Shown: positions 9,601-21,666, numbered from the stretch's first letter. The stretch is 64,000 nucleotides of DNA from Verrucomicrobiaceae bacterium (GCA_016795485.1 JAEUHM010000054.1:124001-188000); one strand, 5' to 3'. Notes: generated from the letters alone by a model not told the origin. Translations and numbers: made by a program.

Positions 9601-11366
9601 CCGCCATGCGTCACGGTCGTGTCACTGGCCTTCGGCTCGCCGAGTCGCAGGGCGCCGCTGCCGCTGAAGGTGTGCGCCGGAGTCGTGGCGCCATCAAAGC
9701 TCAGCGTTTGCAGGCTTTGATCGCTGTTGAGCGAAACACTCGTCGTGGTGCTCGGCATGTTAAAAACCGCTGCCATGCCGCCACTCGGCACACCTTCCGT
9801 GCCCCAGTTCGCTGCTTTGGACCAATCACCATCCACCGCGCCATGCCAGCCTGGCTTTTGATAGTAGCGTGCGTAGTCCCACGTCGCCTCGCTGGCATCC
9901 AGCTCCACGTTTTTCGTCAACCAATCGACCACCTTCGTGCTCAGGATCATCGCGGATGGCAGGATGCTCTCGACATCATTCATGCCGCTCGGTGGCGCGG
10001 TGTATTTCTTCACGCCGTTGATGAAAACGACCTGCGAGTTGTCCGTGCGCCACTCCAGGCCGATCACGACAAAGTTCGCCATGTTGCCGATGGTGCTGTT
10101 GTTTGCCGTGTAGTCCCAGGTGCGGCCCGGGAGGTGCCCCGAGTCGCGAGTCGGCAAAAAGTGATCCCACACGCCGAAGCCGAAATTGTTCGATGAGCCG
10201 TCCGCATCGCGATTGAAGAACTCCGGCGTGTCGATCTCATAACTGTGCAGGTAGTTGTCGATGGCCGAGGGCCAAAACGCCGTGTCCACGCCCATGGCAG
10301 GCACCTGCGGGATGCGCAGACGCACCTCGTAGTAGCCAAACTTCTGACTGCTGCGTGACACGATGCCGCCTTCCTCCCAGTTGGCCTCGTTTTGGATCTC
10401 CGCATTCGTCGCCGAGGCCAGTGGCGTGGTGCCGATCCATGTCGGGTTCAGATGCAAATGCCCGCCACTGACCGAATACCACTTCCGATCAAGAAATTGT
10501 GCCCACTTGGCCCCATCGAGCGTCGTTCCATCAAAATCCTCCTCCACCGCCGCGATGGTATAATCACGCGCCAGATCCGCATCCGGAGCCCACGGCCCGA
10601 TGCGCGGCACCAACTGCACTCCATCGGCGATCACATTGCCATTCGCGCCGTTGTTGCGAATCACCACCGACATCGTCGTGCCCGCCTCACACGGCACCGT
10701 GCCGATGCGATTCCACTGCCCGCCATTGATCTCCTGATTCACCGTCAACGTCCGCGTTTCATCTGCCAAAACGAGGTCGATGGGCGTGTTCGTCGCGCGA
10801 TTCGGATCCGCCGTCCAACGCACATACACATCATACATGCCACGAGCCGGAATCGTCGGCGTGAACGTGTAAGTCGCCGTCGGTGAGGCTCCACTGACCT
10901 GCGAGGCAAACAGCGACGCATTCCCATGCGATCCCGCAATACCAGATGCCGCCCAGGAACCCGTGAAGCTCACTCCCGCGCTCGTATTGCCCGCCGTCGC
11001 ATTATCAAGGATCAAACTCGGAGCCGCCCAAGCACTGCGCGGCGTTGATTCCGTTGCTCCCGTGAGAGCGGTGACACTGTAGAGATAGCGCGTGCCCACC
11101 GTGGCTGTGGAGTCCGTTTGCGTGAGAGAGGGGCTATTGCTAACGAGAGTCGTTGGAGCACTGGAGAGCGATTCAGCCCGCTTCACCGTATAACCCGTCG
11201 CCCCCACCACCGCCGACCAAGAGAGCGTGACCTGGTTGTTCGCCCCCGAAGCATCCACCGAAACGGTGGCCACCTGAGCGTGGAGCGATGAAACAATAAA
11301 AACGAGAAGCAGTGCAGCAAAGCCCACCCGGACTAAGCCATTCAAGGCAGCAACCTCCGTTGCCAT
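6570..11366 (-). CDS. Large exported GH16-like glycoside hydrolase with autotransporter-type repeats and DNRLRE domain
   Basis: A 1598-residue multidomain protein. Start ATG 11364-11366 gives a signal peptide (about 1-31). The order is: fibronectin III-like domain (32-115); golvesin/lyase-type carbohydrate-binding domain (about 120-250); GH16 concanavalin-fold domain (about 260-480) with the catalytic motif E377-I-D379-T-P-E382; beta-helical autotransporter-type repeats (about 490-1050, e.g. MLTLAGAHSFTGNATVEAGSM); Ig-like domain; DNRLRE-like domain (about 1170-1385); Ig-like domain; and a calcium-type DTADTDNDGTQNLLEYA motif near 1485. No outer-membrane barrel follows the repeats. It should cleave a beta-1,3 or beta-1,4 galactan or glucan outside the cell. 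The final 11 residues run into the next gene and may be read-through of a normal VTRP end. Confidence 0.85.
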   Translation of the reverse strand: MATEVAALNGLVRVGFAALLLVFIVSSLHAQVATVSVDASGANNQVTLSWSAVVGATGYTVKRAESLSSAPTTLVSNSPSLTQTDSTATVGTRYLYSVTALTGATESTPRSAWAAPSLILDNATAGNTSAGVSFTGSWAASGIAGSHGNASLFASQVSGASPTATYTFTPTIPARGMYDVYVRWTADPNRATNTPIDLVLADETRTLTVNQEINGGQWNRIGTVPCEAGTTMSVVIRNNGANGNVIADGVQLVPRIGPWAPDADLARDYTIAAVEEDFDGTTLDGAKWAQFLDRKWYSVSGGHLHLNPTWIGTTPLASATNAEIQNEANWEEGGIVSRSSQKFGYYEVRLRIPQVPAMGVDTAFWPSAIDNYLHSYEIDTPEFFNRDADGSSNNFGFGVWDHFLPTRDSGHLPGRTWDYTANNSTIGNMANFVVIGLEWRTDNSQVVFINGVKKYTAPPSGMNDVESILPSAMILSTKVVDWLTKNVELDASEATWDYARYYQKPGWHGAVDGDWSKAANWGTEGVPSGGMAAVFNMPSTTTSVSLNSDQSLQTLSFDGATTPAHTFSGSGALRLGEPKASDTTVTHGGILLNTEVQTNQTFNVPIVALQDVQFANASRKAGGVLTLNGAITGSGTQDVEFISAMPGIGATTLGQTVLGQPIGTGIRDVTKAGDATLALPANSQHSGKTAIARGGVSITAFSALGTSPTEPLVFRPNTRHSETYRPRLIYTGPAASISKPVAFTGYTADGVIEASGSGAMTWNGDVVITPKTSDPSRAPSANAFFTLGGTNTSDNTFAGNISDAGVSVTYNSVTTPVTLTLNKANGGVWVLTGTNSTKAALAVNGGRLFIGGGTSGSFDTPGVTVSTGAELGFGRDDAVSFSTPISGGGALRKRGAGMLTLAGAHSFTGNATVEAGSMNLTGILASGGTLSAGLSGRLTGNGVCNKAGSISGVLEAKGMTFSGTLQHFGNSELEAQFTANNSASIAPVSCGVLTITSGAKVDVVLNGPGSTANFAASYWRTARTIPLMTMTSRTGSFALGIVTNDSAGNAAATYGSFTLQQTSTAVNLVWTPIPGFPVIDDPTLSITSPTASTVALPDAAASLRLTATVGGNAVITWSLVSGPGTATFANASLSDTSVSFSTPGRYVLRATASNALGSVTQNITVDVAPPTSLTLRQGVSGYTHDATFIRADTTTWNSGARDQMLVGKNNSAFRSLIRFGLAGVPTYPVSAAQLDVWTDFAGTGSVQTLELRTLNRSFIEGAGNGTVATNGVGTGADWLTHDGAGTWSTAGGDLGSEVLASVPGFNAVTTVNTQQTFASSPAMVSAVTSAIAGGTSLNFTILSPLTEAGAANNFTRIASDDHATLARRPQLTITFSHPLLPSVDPGTAPSATVGENVALAGTVSNATTSAWSLVSGPGQVWFTTPTSIKFSAPGTHTLKLAATNALGESSRTLSIIVTGSAMTPIEIWRQTYFNNHTNAGPALDTADTDNDGTQNLLEYATAMNPASNDQVPLSAQKVGNTLEFIYTKNKSATDVTYTVEWSDDLVTWSTAGITSSILTDNPTTQQIKATVPAGVAKRFVHLKVTRPWLGDSFLFLPF

Positions 11367-11403
11367 GGTTGATAATCTATCAAGCCTGTGCCACGCTGAC
11401 GCC

Positions 11404-11661
11404 ATGAGTGCAGTCGCCCTGAAACTCCAACAAACTCTTGCCACCCTTGATCCAGCGGAAGCCTCGTTGCTGGAACGACTGGTCGATGATGCCTTGGCTC
11501 TGGTCCAACGACGGCCTGGCAAAACGCCTGATACCGCTGTCGATGCGAATGGCTGGCCGGTGGGATACTTCGAAGCGACGGCGGGGGCTTTTGCCAATGA
11601 GCCGTTTGACATGCCAGTGGATACCCCTCCCGAGCCAAACATGGCTGCTACTGAATGGTGA
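11404..11661 (+). CDS. Probable type II antitoxin partner of the PIN toxin
   Basis: An 85-residue protein whose stop overlaps the start of the PIN-domain gene, the usual arrangement of vapBC-type operons. The N-terminal half is helical (MSAVALKLQQTLATLDPAEA, LLERLVDDALALV). The C-terminal half has NGWPVGYFEATAGAFANEP, a GWP/GFFE pattern often seen in antitoxins that pair with VapC toxins. The start is placed at ATG 11404; an ATG at 11365 is also in frame but would overlap the divergent gene's own start codon. No ribosome site is visible for either. The call rests on position and the C-terminal pattern, as no named DNA-binding fold is clear. Confidence 0.7.
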   Translation: MSAVALKLQQTLATLDPAEASLLERLVDDALALVQRRPGKTPDTAVDANGWPVGYFEATAGAFANEPFDMPVDTPPEPNMAATEW

Positions 11662-12062
11662 TGCGATACCTCATCGACTCCAACATCTGGATCTATTACT
11701 TGAAGCGATCCGAGAGCCCTGTGCGTGCCCACTTGGCGCGGCATCCTGTTCATGACATCGCCGTCTGTTCGGTGATCTGGGCGGAACTGCTGCATGGGGC
11801 CAGAAAATATGACGATCCCGCGGCTCGCGAAGCCAAGATTCAGACGACTCTGTCTCCTTTTGCCAGCTGTGACTTCGATTTGGCATCTGCTCGCCACTAC
11901 GCCCACATTCGCGACGACTTGGAACGTGGTGGCTGCATCATTGGCAACAACGACCTCATGATCGCGGCCATTGCTCTGGCGAACGACTTGACCGTGGTGA
12001 CCAACAACGTCGATGAGTTCAGCCGCGTGCCCGGACTGAGGATCGAAGACTGGTCGGTGTAG
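11655..12062 (+). CDS. vapC: VapC-type PIN-domain ribonuclease toxin
   Basis: A 135-residue PIN-domain protein. The acidic metal-binding residues are in place: D8 (YLIDSN), E44 (VIWAELLHGAR), D100 (IGNNDLMIAA) and D120/E121 (VTNNVDEF). VapC enzymes cut specific RNAs, often initiator tRNA or rRNA, when the antitoxin is lost. Two starts are possible: ATG 11655, overlapping the antitoxin by 7 bases, or ATG 11661, giving the TGATG coupling typical of such pairs. The pair is the only plus-strand unit within 20 kb of minus-strand genes and ends 5 bases before the stop of the GH16-SGNH gene, which suggests insertion as a mobile module. Confidence 0.9.
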   Translation: MVMRYLIDSNIWIYYLKRSESPVRAHLARHPVHDIAVCSVIWAELLHGARKYDDPAAREAKIQTTLSPFASCDFDLASARHYAHIRDDLERGGCIIGNNDLMIAAIALANDLTVVTNNVDEFSRVPGLRIEDWSV

Positions 12063-12067
12063 CGCCT

Positions 12068-13414
12068 TCATAACCGCAACCTCCCTGCGATCACCTTCGC
12101 CATCGCAGCATGACCAGCGGCATCAGGATGAACGCCGTCTTTTGTCATCGTCTCTTCTGGCACGACGCCGAACAAGCTCACGAAGTCGCACTGCTTTTCC
12201 TTTGCCAGAGCTTCAAACGCGGCACCGAGAGCTTTCAATTGGGCCTCGCGTTCATTCGCGATGGGTTTGGTGGCGACCAAAGCGGCTTTGTTGATGTTCG
12301 GCGGGCCGATGAGCATCACCTTCACCCACGGACCGTAGCACTGGCGAGCGCGATCGATCATGTAGCGGACGTTGCTGGCGGCTTTTTCGACACTCCCGGG
12401 CTTCAAGTCGCGGGAGTCATTGGTGCCGAGGGCGATGACGATGGCATCTGCACGAGGCTGGCGCGCGTTCATCTTGTCGAAGTCCCATTTGCCATCGCCG
12501 GTGGCGCGACCGCCTTTGCCTTCGTTGATGACCTTGAGTTTACCCTCCGACTGCTGCTCCACGAGCTTCACCCAGGCGCTTTCGCCGCCGGATTTGCCCT
12601 CGGTGAGCGAATCGCCATACGCGATCACAGTTTGCGGCTTTTGCGGCTCCTGGGCCTGCTTTTCAAAGAACCGCACATACTCGAAATCAGCGAACGCAGG
12701 CAGTTTTGAGTCGTCGATCTTCTCTTTGTTGCTCCAAGGCAGTTTCGCCCAACCGACTGTGGTGAGCCAGATGCTCATCGAGTCATGCTTAAAGCCCGTG
12801 GCATCCCAAACTCCGACCAGCTTGCCATCGAAGTATTGCCGGATCTCCGTCGGTGTGAACTCACAGCCCAGCGTGTGGAAGCCTTTCGACAAATCCGGTG
12901 TCTTCACCCGCCGACCCGCGAGTCCTTTATGATCCGGCGAATGGATGTGAAGGTTCGTGCCATAACTGGTCTGGTCCTTCGTGTCGTGCTCGCAGATGTC
13001 GATCTCCTGGCGATCGCCCTCGCTCTTGCCCGCATTCTTCATCAGCCAGAACGACACATGCCAGCCCTCGCCCACAGGCGAGCGGAAGCTCGTCTCGTAG
13101 TAGCCGTAGCGGAACTCACGCTTCGAGATCACGCCGCCACTCGTGTAGTCCAGCTTGCCTGCTTTTTCCTTCTTCAAAGCGATGCGCAGCAGGCCATCGG
13201 CCACACTCACGTTCTGCGCCTTGTTCATCGAGGCAAAGCGCTCGCCAGTGCGCAGGTTCCACTCCGCTTTGTTCAGCTCGGCGGCATCAAACTCATCCTG
13301 CCACGTGAGCGTGTAGCCTGCAGCCGCGTCAGCGGGCAAACGCGGCACCTGTGCCATGAGTGATGGCGCGATGAAGGCGAGGACCAATGCCCCCACAATG
13401 GATAGAGGCCTCAT
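12068..13414 (-). CDS. GH16 glycoside hydrolase fused to SGNH esterase
   Basis: A 448-residue exported protein with a signal peptide (about 1-21). Residues about 33-252 are a GH16 domain (LTWQDEFDAAELN at the start, catalytic motif E137-I-D139-I-C-E142, and GWHVSFWLM). This form resembles agarase or carrageenase-type GH16 enzymes. Residues about 262-448 are an SGNH hydrolase: S269 in YGDSLTEG, the G in NEGKGG, N332 in GTND, and D426/H429 in DGVHP. The fusion would let one chain cut a backbone and remove acyl esters. It is the last gene of an ECF-FecR operon, overlapping the fecR-like gene by ATGA, so it is probably the main regulated output. Confidence 0.9.
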   Translation of the reverse strand: MRPLSIVGALVLAFIAPSLMAQVPRLPADAAAGYTLTWQDEFDAAELNKAEWNLRTGERFASMNKAQNVSVADGLLRIALKKEKAGKLDYTSGGVISKREFRYGYYETSFRSPVGEGWHVSFWLMKNAGKSEGDRQEIDICEHDTKDQTSYGTNLHIHSPDHKGLAGRRVKTPDLSKGFHTLGCEFTPTEIRQYFDGKLVGVWDATGFKHDSMSIWLTTVGWAKLPWSNKEKIDDSKLPAFADFEYVRFFEKQAQEPQKPQTVIAYGDSLTEGKSGGESAWVKLVEQQSEGKLKVINEGKGGRATGDGKWDFDKMNARQPRADAIVIALGTNDSRDLKPGSVEKAASNVRYMIDRARQCYGPWVKVMLIGPPNINKAALVATKPIANEREAQLKALGAAFEALAKEKQCDFVSLFGVVPEETMTKDGVHPDAAGHAAMAKVIAGRLRL

Positions 13415-14676
13415 GGTTGTGTGGTGGCAGGAGTTTTCAGCGGGCTGATGTGCAGCACGGCATCGTCAAACACCACCGAGCCGTTTTTTTCGCCGCGGGC
13501 ATTCAGCAGCAGCTCCACGCTCACGCCCTTTGTGCCGGGCGGAGCGATGGCCGCGACGTGAGCCGTTTCAAAAACACCCGCAGTGCCTCCGCCGAACTGA
13601 AAATGCCTCGACGCATACGCAATGTGCGAACCCCGCTCACCACGGAAGACGAGCTTCAGCACGGCAAACTGCATCGGCTGCAGAGGATCATCCACAGGTT
13701 GCATCGCACTCACCGAGGCCACGATGGCGCGTCCGCTGAGATCAGGCCGCCACACAGTTTGACGCGCATTCGGCCAGAAGCGGCTTTCGCGACTGCTCAC
13801 ACGCAGCGACTCGCTTTCGAGCATCGCATGGCCAGGAGTGAGTTCCCAGTTCGACGCTTTTGCATTGGCGAAATCAGGTTCGCGAAGCTCATTCTGCACG
13901 TCGGGCATCGGTGCATCGTCCCGCATCTGAGCCATCATCTCCCGCACCACCGAGGCCTCCAGCATCGTCAATCCGGGCGAGCGCACCTCTGCTGCCTGGC
14001 CCTCGCGCAGCACGGTGGAGTCCACTTTGACCTCGCCGCTGAAAACGGCCACGCGCGTGCTGCGGTCTCCACGAGCCTCCACGGAAAATTCCGTGCCGAG
14101 ATCGATCACCTGCGTCTCCGGCGTGCGCACCGTCAGTCGCGATTGCGGCGTCGGGCAACGGCACAGCACCTTGCCCGACTCGACAAAGATCGCCGTCGCA
14201 CTCTCGAATCGGATCACTGCGGGCGCTTCCAAGGCCACCGTGGCACCCTGCGAGGTCGCAAATTCCGCCTCGCCCTCCAGCAGACGCAGCATGCCGCTCG
14301 GTGCCTCGCCCGCGTTCAGATTGAGCTCGGTCGCTTCATTCTCCCAACGAGCATTCACCGTGCTGATGAGCGTCGCAAAGGGCAGATCAGGCTCCGCAGC
14401 CGGTTTCAGCCACCAAAACGACAAACCCGCCAAAACCAGCACCGCCGCAATTTTCAGCATCGGAGCCAACAGTGCCCATTTGGACCGTGCGAGGCGCTTT
14501 TCCACTTTTGGCACACGCAGCGACTCCTCCGCCGAAAGCACTGCGTGCAACTCCGCGAGGTCCAGGTAGCGATTTCGCATGTTGGCGTCCGTCTCGATGA
14601 GTTGTGAAAGCTCCGCGGCTTCGGCGTGTGAGGCCGTTCCGTCGAGAAAGCGATGAATGAGGTCGTCGTGGTTCAT
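13411..14676 (-). CDS. FecR-family anti-sigma regulator with lectin-like C-terminal domain
   Basis: A 421-residue inner-membrane protein. The cytoplasmic N-terminus (1-65) begins like an anti-sigma domain (HRFLDGTASHAEAAEL). One membrane helix spans about 67-90. The periplasmic part holds the FecR signature TPETQVIDLGTEFSVE (185-200) and FSGEVKV. Residues about 265-410 form a further beta-rich region (NELREPDFANA ... NGSVVFDDAVLHISP) that looks like a galactose-binding/jelly-roll carbohydrate-binding module. It overlaps the sigma gene upstream and the GH16-SGNH gene downstream by four bases each. It likely holds the sigma factor inactive until a signal, perhaps a glycan, is bound outside (inference). 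Confidence 0.85.
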   Translation of the reverse strand: MNHDDLIHRFLDGTASHAEAAELSQLIETDANMRNRYLDLAELHAVLSAEESLRVPKVEKRLARSKWALLAPMLKIAAVLVLAGLSFWWLKPAAEPDLPFATLISTVNARWENEATELNLNAGEAPSGMLRLLEGEAEFATSQGATVALEAPAVIRFESATAIFVESGKVLCRCPTPQSRLTVRTPETQVIDLGTEFSVEARGDRSTRVAVFSGEVKVDSTVLREGQAAEVRSPGLTMLEASVVREMMAQMRDDAPMPDVQNELREPDFANAKASNWELTPGHAMLESESLRVSSRESRFWPNARQTVWRPDLSGRAIVASVSAMQPVDDPLQPMQFAVLKLVFRGERGSHIAYASRHFQFGGGTAGVFETAHVAAIAPPGTKGVSVELLLNARGEKNGSVVFDDAVLHISPLKTPATTQP

Positions 14677-15188
14677 GCTCGGGAGAGTTTGAGGGTGATG
14701 CAGTCCAGCAGCGCGGCCCGCAGCCGCTGCAAAATCTTGTAAATGGCCTCCACGCTGCGGCCCTGGCTCTGCGCGAGCTGTTCCACCGTGTATTCATCAA
14801 AGTAGTAACCCGTCAGCACATCCCGCGAATGCGCCGGGAGCTGATCCAGACACTCCCGCAGAGCCGCATCGCGCTTCTCCTTGTCCGCCACCCGCTCATC
14901 CTGAGCCTGCTCCAGCAGCACTGCCGCCCGCTCTGTGAGCGTCGCCCGCCGCGCCCCGCTGCGCAGGAAGCGCCGCATCTGAATCCGCGCATAGCCCAGC
15001 GCCCAGTTCACAAACGGCCGCGTCGGATCATACTGCTCGAAGTGCTTCCAAAGCGTCACCGCCGTCTCCTGCACAATGTCCCGCGCATCCGCCCTCTCCG
15101 GCACGATCACCATCACGGCCCGCAAGATCTCCGGCTCGTGCTGGAGAAACAGGCGGGTGAAGCGTTCGTAGGCGTGAGGTTCAGGCAT
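14673..15188 (-). CDS. ECF sigma factor (Rhodopirellula/Verrucomicrobium type)
   Basis: A 171-residue sigma-70 family protein of usual ECF length. Region 2 includes ARDIVQETAVTLWKHFEQYDP and FVNWALGYARIQMRRFLR. Region 4 includes LPAHSRDVLTGYYFDEYTVEQLAQ and the helix-turn-helix GRSVEAIYKILQRLRAAL. The YTVEQLAQ.GRS..A.YK.LQR.R..L pattern marks the family found with FecR partners in Rhodopirellula and Verrucomicrobium. It opens the three-gene operon sigma > FecR > GH16-SGNH, overlapping the next gene by ATGA. No Shine-Dalgarno sequence precedes the ATG at 15186-15188. It probably transcribes its own operon and other glycan genes nearby. Confidence 0.92.
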   Translation of the reverse strand: MPEPHAYERFTRLFLQHEPEILRAVMVIVPERADARDIVQETAVTLWKHFEQYDPTRPFVNWALGYARIQMRRFLRSGARRATLTERAAVLLEQAQDERVADKEKRDAALRECLDQLPAHSRDVLTGYYFDEYTVEQLAQSQGRSVEAIYKILQRLRAALLDCITLKLSRA

Positions 15189-15272
15189 GGGTAGGCATCA
15201 CCAGTCCGCAGCCGGGGAGGGAATTGGACAAAAATCTTCGACTCACGGCCTCGTGTCGCAGTGTGGTAGTCG

Positions 15273-16757
15273 CTACTTCTTTTGAAGAGCACGCTGTTGC
15301 TCGGCCTCGCGGAGGCGCTGGACCTTCGGTTTGTAGCCGGCGGAGAGGTTGGTTTGCGTGCTGCGAAGATGGATGAGGAGCTTTTCGCGCATGGCGTTGA
15401 GGGTTTCGCGATGCTCCGGCTTTTCAGCGAGGTCGTTTTGCTCCAGCGGGTCGGTTTCGAGATCGAAGAGGTATTCGCGATCCTCATCGGCCCAGTATTT
15501 GAAGCGCTCATCGCGGGCCATCATGCGCAGCGGTGCCTTGTCGCCGATCTCGCTGATGGCGATGGTGCGGACACGGTTTTGTTCGCCCGTGGCGATGGGA
15601 AGCAACGATTTGGCGAAACGTCCAGGCGTGAGATCGCCACCGATGGCTTCAACAACGGTGGGATACACGTCCATCATCTGCACCGGAGCTTTGCTGCGGC
15701 CGGTTTTGACATGACCGGGCCAGCGTAGCACGAGCGGCACGCGGGCGGACTCTTCATAAAAGCGGCCTTTGGTGAGATAACCGTGAGCGCCCATCATCTC
15801 GCCATGATCGGCGGTGATGGCGACGAAGGCGCTCTCCCACGTGCCGCGGGCTTTCAGCGCCTCGACGAGCCGCGCGACGCAGTCATCGACGAGCGCCAAC
15901 TTGCCGAGGTAGTTCGCGAGCATGCGCTTCGTCTCCGCATGATCGAGCGCACGGCCTTCACGCAGATACTTCGTCGGCACGCTGGCAGGCAGCGTGAGCT
16001 TTTCGGGATCAAACATCGTGGCGTAATGCCCCGGCGCATCGAGCGGCGGATGCGGCGAGTGCAGGCTGACGACGATGCAGAGCGGTTTGTCCTTCGGCTG
16101 CTCACGGATGAGATCGACCGCGAGGCCGGTGGTGAAGACATCGTGGTAGTCTTCCACCTTCACCACGCTCGCCCGAGGCTCCAACTCGCCCTTCACATAG
16201 CGGGCGTGAAGGTCATCGGCCACCGTTCGGAGCAGACCGCGCTCGCGAAGATGCTCTTTATAATGATCGCGACCATTGATCGAGTCCGGCGGCCCGGAAA
16301 TGTCCGCCACATGATCGAGGCCGAGCGCCTTGAAGAAGACACCGCTGTTTTTGAAGCGCTCCTGCCACGCCGGACCGGCCGTCCAATGCGTTTTCCCGAT
16401 CTGCGCCGTGGTCCAGCCCGCCCGCTGGATGTCGAGGAACATCGGAGCGTCCTCCGGCTGCGGGTAATACCGCGCACCATTCCCCCACAGGCCGTGACCT
16501 GCATTGTGCGGATACAATCCCGTCAGCAGCGAAACCCGCGCCGGCATGCACACCGGCGAGGTAACGTAGCACGCATCAAACACCATCCCCTCCGCCGCGA
16601 TGCGATCCATGTGCGGCGTGCGCACCTCTTTGTTGTCCCAGCCTGTGTATCGCGGGCTCCACTGGTCGGCGAGAACGACGAGCACATCCGGCTGTTGGGC
16701 GGCAGAATACACCAACGTTGTGATTAGGCAGGTAACAGTAACGAGCAGCTTCATCAT
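15273..16757 (-). CDS. Sulfatase (formylglycine-dependent, CxPAR type)
   Basis: A 494-residue exported sulfatase. A signal peptide covers about residues 1-21. D31 in VLADQW is a metal ligand. The modified cysteine is C70 in C70-M-P-A-R74, the CxPxR motif with Ala in place of the common Ser. Other family motifs are GKTHWT, VVSLHSPHPPLDAP and AITADHGEMMGAHGYLTKG. It would release sulfate from a polysaccharide. It is the third gene of a tight operon after an FAD oxidoreductase and an SGNH hydrolase and overlaps the SGNH gene by ATGA; Met2 three bases later is an alternative start. The substrate is not readable; co-transcription with an esterase suggests a glycan that is both sulfated and acylated. 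Confidence 0.92.
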   Translation of the reverse strand: MMKLLVTVTCLITTLVYSAAQQPDVLVVLADQWSPRYTGWDNKEVRTPHMDRIAAEGMVFDACYVTSPVCMPARVSLLTGLYPHNAGHGLWGNGARYYPQPEDAPMFLDIQRAGWTTAQIGKTHWTAGPAWQERFKNSGVFFKALGLDHVADISGPPDSINGRDHYKEHLRERGLLRTVADDLHARYVKGELEPRASVVKVEDYHDVFTTGLAVDLIREQPKDKPLCIVVSLHSPHPPLDAPGHYATMFDPEKLTLPASVPTKYLREGRALDHAETKRMLANYLGKLALVDDCVARLVEALKARGTWESAFVAITADHGEMMGAHGYLTKGRFYEESARVPLVLRWPGHVKTGRSKAPVQMMDVYPTVVEAIGGDLTPGRFAKSLLPIATGEQNRVRTIAISEIGDKAPLRMMARDERFKYWADEDREYLFDLETDPLEQNDLAEKPEHRETLNAMREKLLIHLRSTQTNLSAGYKPKVQRLREAEQQRALQKK

Positions 16758-17730
16758 TTCGTCAGTGCGGTCTCGATGCTTTGAGCGACGGCTTTTGCCA
16801 GGAGAGCGTAGCCTTCAGAGGAGAAGTGGACATCGTTTTCGCGGCCCACACAGGACATTTCCGGGAGAACAACGGCATAGAGATCGTCAATGGCGATGCC
16901 TTGCTCCTGCATGAGCGCGGTGGCGAGCTTGTTGCGCTCCTCCACGCTGTCGAACCGGCGAGTGGGGGACAAGACGCCGCCATTGGGCACGGGTGTGGTG
17001 GTGGCGAAGACGAGCTTTGCGCCGGTGGCCTTCATTTGCGAGATGAGTGCCTTGAGATTGGCGATGTATTGCTCGCGTGTGGCGCGCTGCGTGGTTTCCG
17101 AAGCGTATTTGGCATCGTGCAGGCCGAAGTTGAAGTGGATGACGTCCCACTTGCCGTCACCGAGCCAGCTTTTCATCTTGTCGAGGCCCACCTCGGTAGC
17201 GCCGCCATTCTGCGGAATGCGGTGGACGTTTGCTTTGCCCTTGAGGAGGTCACGAACAGGCAAGGTGTAGCCGATGGAGATGGAGTCGCCGATCAAGAGC
17301 ACGCGGGGAAGGCCGGGGTCGTCCTTGGGTGCCTTCATGGCGTTGTTCTTGGCGGAATCTGAGTCTGCGAGTGTTTCGCCTTCATTCGCTTTGTCGAGAC
17401 CGAGCTTCTTCAATTCGAGTTTGCGGGCCCAAAGCGGTCCGATGGTGGGATCGACGGCCAAAACGGCTTTTTGCAACGCAGCGTCGTAAGCAGCGCTCGC
17501 GGCGCGCCACGTTTTGGCTGCGTCTTTGTCGCGATCTGCGGGGAACTTTTTCCTGTCATCTGAGTACGCCTTGCGCGCGGCACTGTAGGTCTTAGCCGCC
17601 TCACGCATGGCTGGCGTGCGTTTTGCAGTAAGCTCGATACCAGCCAGTTTCTTCTTATCAGCATCACTGAGCGGCTCGACAGCCCAAGTATGTACGAACA
17701 GGAAGACGAAAAGGAGAGTGGAGAGGTGTT

Positions 17731-17734
<4 letters not shown>
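16754..17734 (-). CDS. Exported SGNH/GDSL hydrolase
   Basis: A 326-residue protein with signal peptide (about 1-19). Residues about 20-140 are a charged helical stretch (AAKTYSAARKAYSDDRKKF) without a known domain. The SGNH fold follows: S151 in LLIGDSISIGY, the block II glycine in PQNGGATEVG, a FGLHDAK block III where the usual N is H, and D/H in NDVHFSSEGY. Such enzymes remove acetyl or other acyl groups, commonly from polysaccharides. It is the middle gene of the FAD oxidoreductase > SGNH > sulfatase operon, with 4-base overlaps on both sides. The long helical N-terminal segment is unusual and its role is unknown. Confidence 0.87.

Positions 17735-21666
<3,932 letters not shown>

Noticed and set aside
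5185-10196. Several plus-strand frames of 200-385 codons
   Set aside because: They are Arg/His-rich shadows of the PA14/heparinase-like and GH16 genes, caused by high GC content at third positions.
11367-12071. 235-codon N-terminal extension of the GH16 protein
   Set aside because: It is antisense to the toxin-antitoxin pair, and a good signal peptide starts at ATG 11366.
13387-14607. 406-codon plus-strand frame
   Set aside because: Reverse of the fecR-like gene; no recognisable motif.
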